Assembly (NCBI RefSeq): GCF_900105945.1
Contig: NZ_FNSO01000004.1
Location: forward strand, 3,348,001 to 3,412,000
Origin: Amycolatopsis tolypomycina
GTDB lineage: Bacteria; Actinomycetota; Actinomycetes; Mycobacteriales; Pseudonocardiaceae
DNA length: 64,000 nt
Direction: 5' to 3'
The notes beneath the pieces are model-generated. The model ran no database searches, was not told the origin of the DNA, and saw only the letters and a list, made by a program, of their open reading frames with translations. Of this stretch, positions 1 to 7,959 are shown piece by piece (position 1 is the first letter of the stretch; each line of letters opens with the position of its first letter). Position numbers and translations under genes: made by a program.

Positions 1-1587
1 ACGGCCGACGAACACGAGGTCTGCGTCGCCGCCGAGAACGCGCCACGGGCCACGGTGCTCTCCGGCGCGGCCGCCGCGATCGAGCGGGTGGCCGCCCGGT
101 TCGACGACCGGGGCGTGTTCGCGCGTCCGGTGAAGGTCGACGTCGCGTCGCACTCGCCGCTGATGGACGAGCTGCTGCCGGACCTGCGCGGTCAGCTCGA
201 CGACGTCGAGCCGGCCCCGGCCGGGGAAACGACGCTGCTGTCGACCGTGCGCGCCCGCCCGGTCGACAGCGCCGAGCTGACCGCGGGGTACTGGGCCGAC
301 AACCTCCGCGCGCCGGTCCGGCTGGCGTCCGCGGTCACCCGGCTCGCCGCGGACGAGCCCTGGGTGCTCGTCGAGCTGAGCCCGCACCCGGTGCTGCTGG
401 GTGCGCTGCGCGACTGCCTCGGCGAGCACCCGGATTCGACCGCCGTCGCGACCCTCTCGCGCCGCGAACCGGAGGACCGGGCGCTGCTGAAGGCCGTGGG
501 CGCGGTCTTCGCCGCCGGCGGCGCGGTGGACTGGACACGGTTCCACCGCGGGCCGCGCCCGCACGTGCCGCTCCCGCACTACCCGTGGGACACCACCGAG
601 CACTGGGCCGCCGCGCCCGCCCGGCAGCGATCGGCCGGGCACCGCACGGTGACCCTCGGCGAGCTGGGCCTGCTCGACGCCTGCCGGGCGACCGAAGTGG
701 ACGGTGCCAGGCCGGTGCCCGCGGTCGCGTACCTGGCGGCGGCGTGGCACGTCACCGGGGCTTCGGCCTTGCGCGGATTGCGTTTCGCCGGGGACATGCT
801 GTCCTGTGTGGACGGAGACGTCACGGTCGCGGCCCAGCTCGCTGCGCCGGGGTTCACGCTGACGGCGACCGGGCCGGACGGGGCCGCCTGCCGGGTGACC
901 GGCTCGGTCGCCGGGGGAGCGGGCCTGCCCGCGGACGGCGGGCTCGACGCCGCCCTCGACGCCTGCCCGGACTTCCTCTCCGGCGGCGGGTTCGTGGAGC
1001 TCGCCGTCCGCCGGGGCCACCGGTTCGCGGCGGGCTCCGGGGTGCGGCGGCTGTGGCGCGGCGACGGCGTCGTCGTCGCCCAGCACGAGGCTGGAGCGGA
1101 TGGCCGCTTCGGCGTCTTCGAAGCGGCGCTGCGGACGATGCTCGCGATCTGGCCCGACACGTCGTACGCGATGACTGCCGTCGAGGAGGTCACCGCGGGC
1201 GAGCTGCCGGAGGGGGAGTTCTGGACCGTCGCGCGCTTCGGCGACCGGTCGGAGCTGCTGGTCGTGCACCCGGACGGCCGGGTCGCCGGAGCCATGCACG
1301 GCGTCGAGTTCGTGCCGGTGACGAAGATCGCCGCACCGGCGGGCGACGTCCGCGAGGTGTTCGCCCGGGCGGTCGCGCAGGTGCTCGGCACCACGCCGGG
1401 CGCGGTGGACCTGCGGCGTTCCCTGCGCGACCTCGGCCTCGACTCGATCATGGCCACCCAGCTGCGGCGGGCGCTGGCTGCGGTGACAGGCGCCCCGGTC
1501 AGCGCGGCGGACCTCCTGGCACCGGTGCGCGCCGACGAGCTCCTGGCCCGGCTCACCGCGGCACCGGAGCACCGCAGCGCCGCCTGA
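1..1587 (+). CDS. Type I polyketide synthase, C-terminal part (AT end, DH-like region, ACP); 5' end outside window
   Basis: The frame is open from base 1, so only the last 528 residues are visible. Residues 1-145 are the end of an acyltransferase domain: a SHSPLMDEL stretch with the active-site His at 51, a VASH tetrapeptide where YASH (methylmalonyl) or HAFH (malonyl) usually sits, and GYWADNLRAPVRLA at 96-109. Residues 191-202 (LPHYPWDTTEHW) are the usual post-AT linker. Residues about 215-440 look like a double-hotdog dehydratase fold, but the HxxxGxxxxP catalytic motif is not visible. An acyl carrier domain follows, with GLDSIM and the phosphopantetheine Ser at 482. No thioesterase or ketoreductase follows, so the chain is released or reduced by another protein. 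The stop is followed directly by a TetR gene. Confidence 0.9.
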   Translation, partial: TADEHEVCVAAENAPRATVLSGAAAAIERVAARFDDRGVFARPVKVDVASHSPLMDELLPDLRGQLDDVEPAPAGETTLLSTVRARPVDSAELTAGYWADNLRAPVRLASAVTRLAADEPWVLVELSPHPVLLGALRDCLGEHPDSTAVATLSRREPEDRALLKAVGAVFAAGGAVDWTRFHRGPRPHVPLPHYPWDTTEHWAAAPARQRSAGHRTVTLGELGLLDACRATEVDGARPVPAVAYLAAAWHVTGASALRGLRFAGDMLSCVDGDVTVAAQLAAPGFTLTATGPDGAACRVTGSVAGGAGLPADGGLDAALDACPDFLSGGGFVELAVRRGHRFAAGSGVRRLWRGDGVVVAQHEAGADGRFGVFEAALRTMLAIWPDTSYAMTAVEEVTAGELPEGEFWTVARFGDRSELLVVHPDGRVAGAMHGVEFVPVTKIAAPAGDVREVFARAVAQVLGTTPGAVDLRRSLRDLGLDSIMATQLRRALAAVTGAPVSAADLLAPVRADELLARLTAAPEHRSAA

Positions 1588-1640
1588 CATCGATGTCCGG
1601 TTCGAGAACTTCGCCCGCATTGCGCAACTGCAAGTCAAAC

Positions 1641-1656
1641 TTGTACCCTGGTACAA
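1641..1656. promoter_or_regulatory. Palindromic operator upstream of tetR
   Basis: A perfect 7-bp inverted repeat, TTGTACC-CT-GGTACAA, ends 35 bp before the TetR start. Position and symmetry suit autoregulation by the TetR protein. The TTGTAC half could also serve as a -35 box. The assignment to this TetR is inferred from proximity. Confidence 0.65.
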
Positions 1657-1691
1657 ACAGGAGGCGACGCACAGCGAGGAGACCGAACGTG

Positions 1692-2321
1692 ATGACGACC
1701 GAGGCGGCCGGGCAGGCCCCGCTCGGCCGCCGGGAGCGGCACAAGCGCGCGGCGAAGCTGCGGCTGTACACGAGCGCGCTGGAGCTGTTCACCGAACGCG
1801 GGTACGAGAACACCACGGTCGAGGACATCACCGAACGCGCCGACGTCGGCCGCGGCACGTTCTTCAACCACTTCCGCCGCAAGGAAGACCTGGTGTCCCT
1901 GTGGGGCGAGCAGCGGCGCGACCACCTCAACGAGCACCTGGGCCGCAGCCGCGCCGACGCGGAGCCGGCCGGCGTGGTCGACGAGCTCGCGTACTGCATG
2001 CGCGCCCTCGCGGCGATGAACGAGAGCGAGTGGGCCCGCACCCGCACGATGCTGCTGGCCTGGGTCAAGGCGGGCCGCCCCGTCCTCGAGGAACCCCACG
2101 CGGCGGACATCTTCGCGGACATCGTGGCGGCCGGCATCGCCCGCGGCGAGATCGCGCCGGACGCCGACGCCCGCCGCATCGGCAACCTGCTGCGGGACGC
2201 CTACCTCGGCACGCTGTACCGGTGGGCCCAGTTCGAGGAACCGCCGGGCCCGCTGGCCGACGAGCTGGTCGCGATCCTGGACATCATCCTGCACGGCATC
2301 CTCCGCCCCAGCGCGAAGTAG
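1692..2321 (+). CDS. TetR/AcrR family transcriptional regulator
   Basis: This is a 209-residue one-domain repressor of the usual TetR length. The N-terminal 60 residues carry the classic helix-turn-helix: YENTTVEDITERADVGRGTFFNHFRRKEDL. The C-terminal half is the variable ligand-binding helical bundle. GAGGAG at 1676-1681 is 10 bases before the ATG; the in-frame GTG three bases earlier is an alternative start. A palindrome (1641-1656) sits just upstream and is the likely operator. The gene follows the PKS end by about 100 bp on the same strand, so it may control the PKS cluster or an exporter beyond the window. The ligand is unknown. Confidence 0.9.
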   Translation: MTTEAAGQAPLGRRERHKRAAKLRLYTSALELFTERGYENTTVEDITERADVGRGTFFNHFRRKEDLVSLWGEQRRDHLNEHLGRSRADAEPAGVVDELAYCMRALAAMNESEWARTRTMLLAWVKAGRPVLEEPHAADIFADIVAAGIARGEIAPDADARRIGNLLRDAYLGTLYRWAQFEEPPGPLADELVAILDIILHGILRPSAK

Positions 2322-2381
2322 CGCTCGGCTGTCCGGCCGGATGGACTAATCTGGGCTGGGACGAACGCCGGAGGGGGCGGG

Positions 2382-3338
2382 ATGCTGGAAGGGCTGCTGT
2401 CGGCCGACGCGGGGGCGCTCTACGACGCGATGGTGCGCACCGGGCCGGTGCCGCTGGACGATCCGCGAGCCGGCAGCCCTGAGATGCAGGAGCTGATCGA
2501 ACGCGGTTTCGTCCGGCGTGACTACCGGGAAGACCCGGTGCTCGCGCCGATGGAACCGATCCGGGCCGTCGACCACGCGATCCTCGGCGCGCAGCAGCGG
2601 CTGGTCGAGCAGCAGCGGCAGATCGTCGCGGCGCGTCAGCAGCTGGACCTGCTCCAGACGGTCTACCGGGCGACCCACGGCGGCGGCACCGACGCGGCCG
2701 TCGAGGTGCTGACCGAACCGCAGCGGATCGGGGCGCTGTCGCTCGAACTGTGCCTGTCCGCGAAGGAGGAGTTCCTCACCTTCACCACGCGGCACTTCAA
2801 GCGCAAGCCGGACGCGAACACCGTGATGGCCCTGCCCGACGCGGTCACCGAACGCGGCGTGCGGCTGCGCAACGTCTACGAGCGCGCCGCCCTGGAGTTC
2901 GAAGGTGCGAAGGGCGTCGTCGAGGCCAGCATCGCCGCCGGGTGGACCATGCGGGTGGCGCCCGAACTGCCGATGAAAATGGTGATCGCCGACCAGCACT
3001 CGGCGCTGATGCCGCTCGATCCCAGCGGGATGGAGGGCGCGGTCTTCGTGCGCAGCCCGACCATCGTGGCCGCCCTGCGGATGCTGTTCGAGCTGGTCTG
3101 GACCCAGGCCGTCCCGATCGGGGACGGCGGTGGGCAGCAGCGCCACGGGCTGACGCCGGCCCAGGCCAAGGTGCTCGACCTGCTGGCCACCGGGATGACC
3201 GACGGAGCCATCGCCCGCCACCTCGACGTCAGCGAACGCACGGTGCGCCGCCACGTCCAGGGCCTGCTCGACGCCCTGCAAGCCGACAACCGGGTGGCCG
3301 CGGTGCACGCGGCCACCCGGTTGGGCTGGCTCGACTAG
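2382..3338 (+). CDS. LuxR-family regulator with TrmB/PLD-like N-terminal region
   Basis: 318 residues. The last 60 residues are a GerE/LuxR DNA-binding domain (LTPAQAKVLDLLATGMTDGAIARHL...SERTVRRHVQGLL). The N-terminal 60 residues look like a degenerate winged helix. Residues about 66-90 are a Gln-rich coiled-coil dimerisation helix (LVEQQRQIVAARQQLDLL). Residues 110-245 resemble the phospholipase-D-like ligand domain seen in many orphan actinobacterial LuxR proteins. There is no receiver domain, so it is unlikely to be phosphorylated. The stop codon is only two bases from that of the convergent small gene. The target is unknown. Confidence 0.85.
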   Translation: MLEGLLSADAGALYDAMVRTGPVPLDDPRAGSPEMQELIERGFVRRDYREDPVLAPMEPIRAVDHAILGAQQRLVEQQRQIVAARQQLDLLQTVYRATHGGGTDAAVEVLTEPQRIGALSLELCLSAKEEFLTFTTRHFKRKPDANTVMALPDAVTERGVRLRNVYERAALEFEGAKGVVEASIAAGWTMRVAPELPMKMVIADQHSALMPLDPSGMEGAVFVRSPTIVAALRMLFELVWTQAVPIGDGGGQQRHGLTPAQAKVLDLLATGMTDGAIARHLDVSERTVRRHVQGLLDALQADNRVAAVHAATRLGWLD

Positions 3339-3340
3339 GT

Positions 3341-3499
3341 CTACTCCAGCTTCTTGCAGACACCCCCGCCCTGGGTCCAGATCCAGACGCACTTGGTGGT
3401 GGGATCCTGGATGGCCGCCGCCTCCGGGGCAGCCAGCGCCCCGAACGCGATCGTCGCCGCGATTCCCGCGGCCAGCCCGGCCAGCACTCGCTTGATCAT
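3341..3499 (-). CDS. Small secreted two-cysteine peptide (52 aa)
   Basis: The ATG is preceded by GGGGAGGACGAC, a near-perfect Shine-Dalgarno (SD) sequence. Residues 1-31 form a clear signal peptide (MIKRVLAGLAAGIAATIAFG then ALAAPEAAA). The mature part is only about 20 residues: IQDPTTKCVWIWTQGGGVCKKLE without its first residues, with two Cys that could form one disulfide loop around a Trp-Ile-Trp core. Codon bias and the strong SD support a real gene. It is convergent with the LuxR gene. The function is unknown; a small exported peptide or signalling factor is possible. Confidence 0.7.
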   Translation of the reverse strand: MIKRVLAGLAAGIAATIAFGALAAPEAAAIQDPTTKCVWIWTQGGGVCKKLE

Positions 3500-3594
3500 G
3501 TCGTCCTCCCCGCGAAAGCGATCTTTGACATGTGACAAGTTAGGCCCCGATGTCTTACGCGGGGAGAGCAAGTCCGGCCACTGTCCGGATCCGG

Positions 3595-3744
3595 TCACGC
3601 GGAGCCGTCGGGGCGGTCGTCCTGGCCCGCCGGCTCCGGGCTCCGCACCCAGTGCAGGCTGTCCGGCTCCGGCCACCACCCCGGCGGGTCCGGGCGGGGA
3701 CCGCCGCCCGGTTCGCCCCACCAGCGGGCGGCCTCGTCTCCCAT
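3595..3744 (-). CDS. Possible small Pro/Trp-rich protein (49 aa)
   Basis: A short frame starts four bases after the stop of the upstream tachylectin gene. It encodes MGDEAARWWGEPGGGPRPDP followed by PGWWPEPDSLHWVRS and a charged tail. Trp/Pro richness and tight linkage suggest translation coupled to the upstream gene. No separate SD is visible and no family is recognised. It could equally be chance open sequence in GC-rich DNA. Confidence 0.3.
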   Translation of the reverse strand: MGDEAARWWGEPGGGPRPDPPGWWPEPDSLHWVRSPEPAGQDDRPDGSA

Positions 3745-3748
3745 GTCG

Positions 3749-5071
3749 CTAGGCGCCGAAGGGCTGGGCCGAGAGCAGCGTCTGCGTCCAGCCGCTGGTG
3801 TCGACCGGGTCGGTGCCGAACCCCTGGATGTCCGAGCCGTCGAAGTCGAACGGGTTGTGGTCGTGGTAGCGGTACAGCGCGCCGTCGCGGGTCTGGGCGT
3901 AGTACAGGCCGTAGCCGGGTGACACGATCTGGTCGAAGGTGCTCCAGCGGTCCGCCAGCGTCTTGCCGGTCCAGGTGTAGTCGGCCGCGATGTGGTACGA
4001 GCGCAGGACACCGGTGGTGCTGATGCCGACGAGCCAGTCGTCGCCGGTGGCGGCGATGGTGCGCATGGTGAACCCGGTGCCGATCACGGCTCGCTGGCCG
4101 ATCTGGTTGCTCGCCGGCTTGGGCCGGGAGACGACGTAGGACATCAGGGTGCTGCCGGCGATGCCGTAGAGGTGGCCGTGGCCGTCGTAGGTCAGCATGT
4201 CGTGGGTCCAGCCGCCGCCGAGCGCGACGGGCGTGCCGAGCTGCAGCGAGTTGTTGTTCGTGATGACGTCGACGCGGTAGAGCACGCCGGCGGGCGAGGT
4301 CACGAGCACGGTGTTGAAGTTCAGCGTCGCCAGCGCCTTGGGCGCGAACCCGAGGTTGTCGGACGAGACGAGGGTCTTGGTGCGGTTGCCGGTCTGCGAG
4401 TTGATCGTGCTGTAGGTCAGGCGTCCGTCGGACAGGGCGCCGTAGACCGACACGGTGGTCGCGGCCGGGCTGCTCAGCTCGTCGACGATGCGCTGCGCGT
4501 CCGCGGCCTGCGGCTGGTAGCGCTCGGGGAAGGCGGAGCGCTGGACCCGCTGGCAGACCTCGCCGATCGGGGCGGTGCGCCAGCTGCCGTTCGGGTAGAA
4601 GTCCGCCATCACGTCCAGGAACGCGTTGGTGGCCCAGGCCGGGTTGAGCCGCTGCGACTCGGTGCCCCAGGAGTCGAGCTGCTGGAACAGGCCGAGGCTG
4701 CTGTGGTCGACCTTCTCGCTGATGTTCTCGATCAGGGACTCGACGATCGTGGTGGTGATCGCGATGACGGCCGCGCGCTCGTCCAGCCCGCGGGCCTGCA
4801 CGGCGTCGATGACGGCACGGGCGCACGAAACGCGGTAGGGCGTCATGTGGCCTTTCAGGGTGCCGGTCAGGACGCTGTTGAGCCGGGTGGCCGCGGCGGT
4901 GTCGGCCGCGGTCGGGCCGCCGGGGACGCAGGCCGCGGTCTGGTAGGCGGCCAGCTGCGCCATCCGGGCGGCCATGGTGTCGGCTTCGGTGGTGGCGTTC
5001 GCGGCGGTGGCGCCGGCGGTCAGGATGGACAGGGCGGCCAGGGCCGCGGCGATCGATCTGGTGGTACGCAA
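3749..5071 (-). CDS. Secreted lysozyme-like / tachylectin beta-propeller protein
   Basis: I chose the TTG at 5071 because GGAG lies six bases upstream and because it gives a clean signal peptide (RTTRSIAAALAALSILTAGATAANA). The 440-residue product has two parts. Residues about 60-200 resemble the lysozyme-like transglycosylase module of actinobacterial wall enzymes (AVIAITTTIVESLIEN...SLGLFQQ...WATNAFLDVM), with the Glu of VES as candidate catalytic residue. Residues about 205-440 form a tachylectin-like five-bladed propeller (SVYGALSDGRLTYS, YDGHGHLYGI, GLYYAQTRDGALYRY), a fold that binds N-acetylglucosamine-type sugars. It is a paralogue of the CHAP protein upstream; a hairpin terminator lies between them. 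The likely role is extracellular peptidoglycan or chitin-related binding and cleavage. Confidence 0.75.
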   Translation of the reverse strand: MRTTRSIAAALAALSILTAGATAANATTEADTMAARMAQLAAYQTAACVPGGPTAADTAAATRLNSVLTGTLKGHMTPYRVSCARAVIDAVQARGLDERAAVIAITTTIVESLIENISEKVDHSSLGLFQQLDSWGTESQRLNPAWATNAFLDVMADFYPNGSWRTAPIGEVCQRVQRSAFPERYQPQAADAQRIVDELSSPAATTVSVYGALSDGRLTYSTINSQTGNRTKTLVSSDNLGFAPKALATLNFNTVLVTSPAGVLYRVDVITNNNSLQLGTPVALGGGWTHDMLTYDGHGHLYGIAGSTLMSYVVSRPKPASNQIGQRAVIGTGFTMRTIAATGDDWLVGISTTGVLRSYHIAADYTWTGKTLADRWSTFDQIVSPGYGLYYAQTRDGALYRYHDHNPFDFDGSDIQGFGTDPVDTSGWTQTLLSAQPFGA

Positions 5072-5094
5072 GGGAAACTCCAGGGTTTGTGGAG

Positions 5095-5126
5095 GGCGGT
5101 GCCGCGGCCCGTGCCGCGGCACCGCC
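5095..5126 (-). terminator. Hairpin terminator between the two tachylectin genes
   Basis: Perfect 14-bp arms (GGCGGTGCCGCGGC and its complement) enclose a four-base loop. It lies 17 bases past the CHAP-gene stop and before the SD of the next gene. There is no T-tract, as is common in actinobacteria. It would limit read-through into the downstream paralogue. Confidence 0.65.
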
Positions 5127-5143
5127 GGGAAAACGGGGGAAGG

Positions 5144-6457
5144 TCAGGCGCCGGGCGGGGAGACGTAGCCGGAGATCAGCACGTTGTCGCGGCCGGAGCG
5201 GGCGGTGTCGGGGTCGATCACCTTCCGCGTCACCCTGCTGTCGACGTTGCCGCCGACGACGGTCAGCGTGCCGTCGGGGTGCACGGAGGTGATCACGTCG
5301 ACGTGACCGCCGGTGGTGCCGTCCGGCGCGCCGTAGATGACCCAGTCACCGATCTTCGGGCTGCCGTGCGTGCTGCTGGAGCGGTACTTGAACAGGTCGT
5401 GGTCGACGCCCCACTTGCCGAGGGCACGCGCGATGAACGTGCCGCGCGGGACGCCGGAAACGCCCGCCGCGGACCAGGTCCAGGTCGCGAACATCGCGCA
5501 CCAGTCGAGCGCGCCGCGGTCGCAGGCGTCGTTGTACTTGTCGCAGCTCGCCTCGCCGGTGCCGACCTCGCCCGTGGCGAGCGTGGCGATCTTCGAGCGC
5601 AGCGGCTTGACCGGGGTGGTGCTGGTGCAGCCGGCCGGGTCGGCCGAGAGCAGGTACTGCGTCCAGCCGCGCGAGGCGACCGGGTCGTTCAGGTGGTAGG
5701 CGATGTCCGTGCCGGAGCCGTCGGCCGGGTCGTCGTCCTCGTACCAGTACATGGCGCCGTCGGGGTTCTTGCCGTAGTACAGGCCGCCGCCGGGGGAGAC
5801 GAGGTTTTCGAAGCTCTGCCAGCCGGCGTCGTCGAGCTGCGCGCGGGTGTAGGTGGTGCCGGTCTGGGAAACCGTGTAGCTGATCAGCTGCCCGTCGGCC
5901 GCGGTCGCGATGAGCCGGTCGTCCCCGGACGCCGAAAGCGTCTTGAGCGCGAACCCGCCGCTGCCGATCTCGCGGCGCTGGCCGATCTGGTTCGCGCCGG
6001 GCTTGGGCGCGGAAACGAGGTACTGCAGCAGGGAACCGCCGGACGTCGTGCCGTAGAGGTGCCCGTGGCCGTCGTAGGCCAGCAGGTTGTGGGTCCACCC
6101 GTGCTGGACGTCGATCGGGTCGTTGAACGTGAGGCTGCCGCTGTTGGTGACGACGTCGACGCGGTAGAGGACACCAGCCGGGGACGTCACCAGCAGCGTG
6201 TTGAAGTTCAGCGTGGCCAACGCCTTCGGGGTGAACCCGAGCGACTTCGAGGAGACGACGACGTGCGTGATGTTGCCGTTGTCCGGGTCGATCGTGGTGT
6301 AGGAGAGCCGGCCGTCGGGCAGCACGCCGTAGACCGAGACCCCACCGGCGCACGACGCGGCGGCGGACGCGGGAGCGGCGGTCAGCACGGTCGTGGTGAG
6401 GCCGCTCAGCAGGACGGAGAACGCCAGCAAAGCGGCGCGCATTCTGTTTCCGAACAT
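5144..6457 (-). CDS. Secreted tachylectin beta-propeller / CHAP-domain wall amidase
   Basis: 437 residues from the ATG at 6457; the SD GAGGGG lies seven bases upstream. An in-frame ATG 15 bases earlier (encoding MRGFPM) overlaps that SD. A signal peptide ends near ASAAAS. Residues about 35-270 are a tachylectin-type propeller closely similar to that of the neighbouring protein (SVYGVLPDGRLSYTTI, ALATLNFNTLLVTSPAGVLYRV). Residues about 300-437 are a CHAP cysteine amidase: catalytic Cys in ALDWCAMFATW, His in GGHVDVITS. CHAP domains cut peptidoglycan stem peptides. The propeller probably docks it on wall sugars. The leader can form a long stem that hides the SD. Confidence 0.85.
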   Translation of the reverse strand: MFGNRMRAALLAFSVLLSGLTTTVLTAAPASAAASCAGGVSVYGVLPDGRLSYTTIDPDNGNITHVVVSSKSLGFTPKALATLNFNTLLVTSPAGVLYRVDVVTNSGSLTFNDPIDVQHGWTHNLLAYDGHGHLYGTTSGGSLLQYLVSAPKPGANQIGQRREIGSGGFALKTLSASGDDRLIATAADGQLISYTVSQTGTTYTRAQLDDAGWQSFENLVSPGGGLYYGKNPDGAMYWYEDDDPADGSGTDIAYHLNDPVASRGWTQYLLSADPAGCTSTTPVKPLRSKIATLATGEVGTGEASCDKYNDACDRGALDWCAMFATWTWSAAGVSGVPRGTFIARALGKWGVDHDLFKYRSSSTHGSPKIGDWVIYGAPDGTTGGHVDVITSVHPDGTLTVVGGNVDSRVTRKVIDPDTARSGRDNVLISGYVSPPGA

Positions 6458-6458
6458 G

Positions 6459-6544
6459 GGAAAACCCCTCATCGAATGGAAAGATTTGCGTCGGCCACGA
6501 CCCGGGAAGGCGGCTCGACGCGGCAGAGCATATGAGGGTTTTCC
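6459..6544 (-). promoter_or_regulatory. Leader stem covering the SD of the CHAP gene
   Basis: On the mRNA, the segment GGAAAACCCTCAT (6544-6532) can pair with ATGAGGGGTTTTCC (6472-6459), 13 pairs with one bulged G, closing a loop of about 59 bases. The 3' arm contains the GAGGGG ribosome site just before the start codon. The intervening loop holds GACGCAAATC and smaller pairings. This is the geometry of a translational riboswitch or thermosensor. I do not recognise a known class. Confidence 0.5.
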
Positions 6545-6597
6545 GGGGCGCCGCATGAGCGAATCCGGCCGCTGGCCGCATGCGGACACGGCGACGT

Positions 6598-7317
6598 TCA
6601 GGAAACCGTCGCCGCGATCCTCAGTGCCTCTTCGACGGCGAACGCGCCTTCGAGCCGGTAGGTGACCGCGCCGCGCTGCCAGAGCAGCGACTGCGCCGAG
6701 AGCCGGGCGGTTTCGGTGCGCCACTGCCCGGTCCGGTCGACGTACATCAGCTCGTGCGGCCGGTCGATCCAGATCGCCGGTGCCCCGGCGACGCTCACCC
6801 GCCGGCCGCCGGACATGCCGAGGAACTTCTCGAAGACCGGCCCGAGCTGCCCGTCGAACTCGTCGATCCGGACCGTTCCGCCTTGGTACAGCAGCGAAAC
6901 CACGCGCGTGGGGGCACCGGTGACCCGCACGTCGTCCGGTGGCCCGAGCGCCGCCGGGACCCCGATCGGGAACGCCGTCAGCCGACGCGCCTCGGCGAGC
7001 TCCACCGAGCGCTCGCCGGGCAGCAGGCCCTGGCCGCGTACCGGGGGACCGGGTTCGGTGCGCAGCTCGATCCCGGCAAACCGCAGCAGGTCGGTCACGG
7101 TCGCGCGCACGGCGGGGGAGAAGGTGACCGCCGCGGCGAACACCAGCAGCAGCGCCGCGGCGATGCCGGCCCAGCGCGGCACCACCGGACGCCGTCGCGG
7201 CCGGGCGGGCAGCCGGGCCAGGACGGCCTCGCGCACGTCGGGCGCCGGCGGCACCTCCAGGCGTTCGCCGAGGGCACGCAGTGCCGCGGCCAGCCGCGCG
7301 TCCTGGGGATCAGTCAC
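6598..7317 (-). CDS. Anti-sigma-factor-like membrane protein
   Basis: 239 residues. Residues 1-46 are cytoplasmic, residues about 47-67 form one transmembrane helix (WAGIAAALLLVFAAAVTF), and the rest is an extracytoplasmic domain. The start codon overlaps the end of the upstream ECF sigma gene by eight bases, so the two are translationally coupled. That arrangement is the main reason for calling it the cognate anti-sigma factor. It lacks the HxxxCxxC zinc motif of the ZAS family. The outer domain (YQGGTVRIDEFDGQLGPVFEKF, AIWIDRPHELMYVDR) resembles the DUF4367-type sensor regions of such proteins. Confidence 0.7.
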   Translation of the reverse strand: MTDPQDARLAAALRALGERLEVPPAPDVREAVLARLPARPRRRPVVPRWAGIAAALLLVFAAAVTFSPAVRATVTDLLRFAGIELRTEPGPPVRGQGLLPGERSVELAEARRLTAFPIGVPAALGPPDDVRVTGAPTRVVSLLYQGGTVRIDEFDGQLGPVFEKFLGMSGGRRVSVAGAPAIWIDRPHELMYVDRTGQWRTETARLSAQSLLWQRGAVTYRLEGAFAVEEALRIAATVS

Positions 7318-7846
7318 CGACCGCCTCCTTGGCCGGTTCGGCCAGCAGCTCCCGCAGCCGGGCGAACGCGCGGTGCGCCCGCGACTTCACCGAGCCCCGC
7401 GGGCACCCGAGCACCTCCGCCGTCTCGCCTTCGGTGAGGTCGAGGAAGTACCGGCAGACCACGACGGCCCGGTTCTTCTCCGGCAGCGCCCGCACCGCGT
7501 CGAGCAACGCGGCACCGGCGGCGTCCGACAGCGCCTGTGCCGCCGGATCGCCGTCACCGACCGGTGCCAGGCTCGCCGCGCGCAGCTCGGTCGCGGCCCG
7601 CCGGCGCCGGGAGCGGACGAGGTTGTGCGTCTCGTTCGCGACGATCCGCAGCAGCCAGGCGCGGAACGAGGCACCACCGCGAAACGACGGCAGCGCCCGG
7701 AAAGCCTTCACGAACGCCTCCTGGACGACGTCTTCGGCCTCGTGCCCGGCGCCCAGCAGGCAGGCCGTCCGGTGGGCGAGCGCGGTGTACCGGTCGACCA
7801 GCGTCCCGTAGGCAGCGCTGTCGCCGTCGCGAATCCGGGCCACCAC
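7310..7846 (-). CDS. ECF-type RNA polymerase sigma factor
   Basis: Sigma region 2 is at residues about 5-75 (AYGTLVDRYTALAHRTA, HEAEDVVQEAFVKAFRAL, FRAWLLRIVANETHN). Region 4 is near the end (LPEKNRAVVVCRYFLDLTEGETAEVLGCPRGSVKSRAHRAFARLREL). About 178 residues from the GTG at 7846 is a normal ECF length. The start is uncertain: the frame stays open to 8020, and the best SD (AGAGGAGGG near 7883) precedes only an out-of-frame GTG. The gene is coupled to the anti-sigma-like gene and diverges from the secreted protein at 7960. Target promoters are unknown. Confidence 0.85.
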   Translation of the reverse strand: MVARIRDGDSAAYGTLVDRYTALAHRTACLLGAGHEAEDVVQEAFVKAFRALPSFRGGASFRAWLLRIVANETHNLVRSRRRRAATELRAASLAPVGDGDPAAQALSDAAGAALLDAVRALPEKNRAVVVCRYFLDLTEGETAEVLGCPRGSVKSRAHRAFARLRELLAEPAKEAVGD

Positions 7847-7959
7847 TTCGTCGTCGTCCGTCGCCCGCCCCTTCCCACCGGTGTTCCACCCTCCTCTACA
7901 CCGGCCGCGGCCGCGAGGTTCCGCGGGAACCGGATCGCTTCCCGCGGTGTAGGGCGGGC

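Noticed and set aside
3992..6535. 847-codon plus-strand frame opposite the tachylectin genes
   Set aside because: Low-complexity Gly/Val/Arg composition and no family match. The minus-strand proteins have signal peptides and conserved domains.
6459..6544. c-di-AMP (ydaO) or GEMM riboswitch
   Set aside because: The leader is too short for ydaO and the GACGCAAATC match to GEMM is partial. Only the SD-masking stem is supported.
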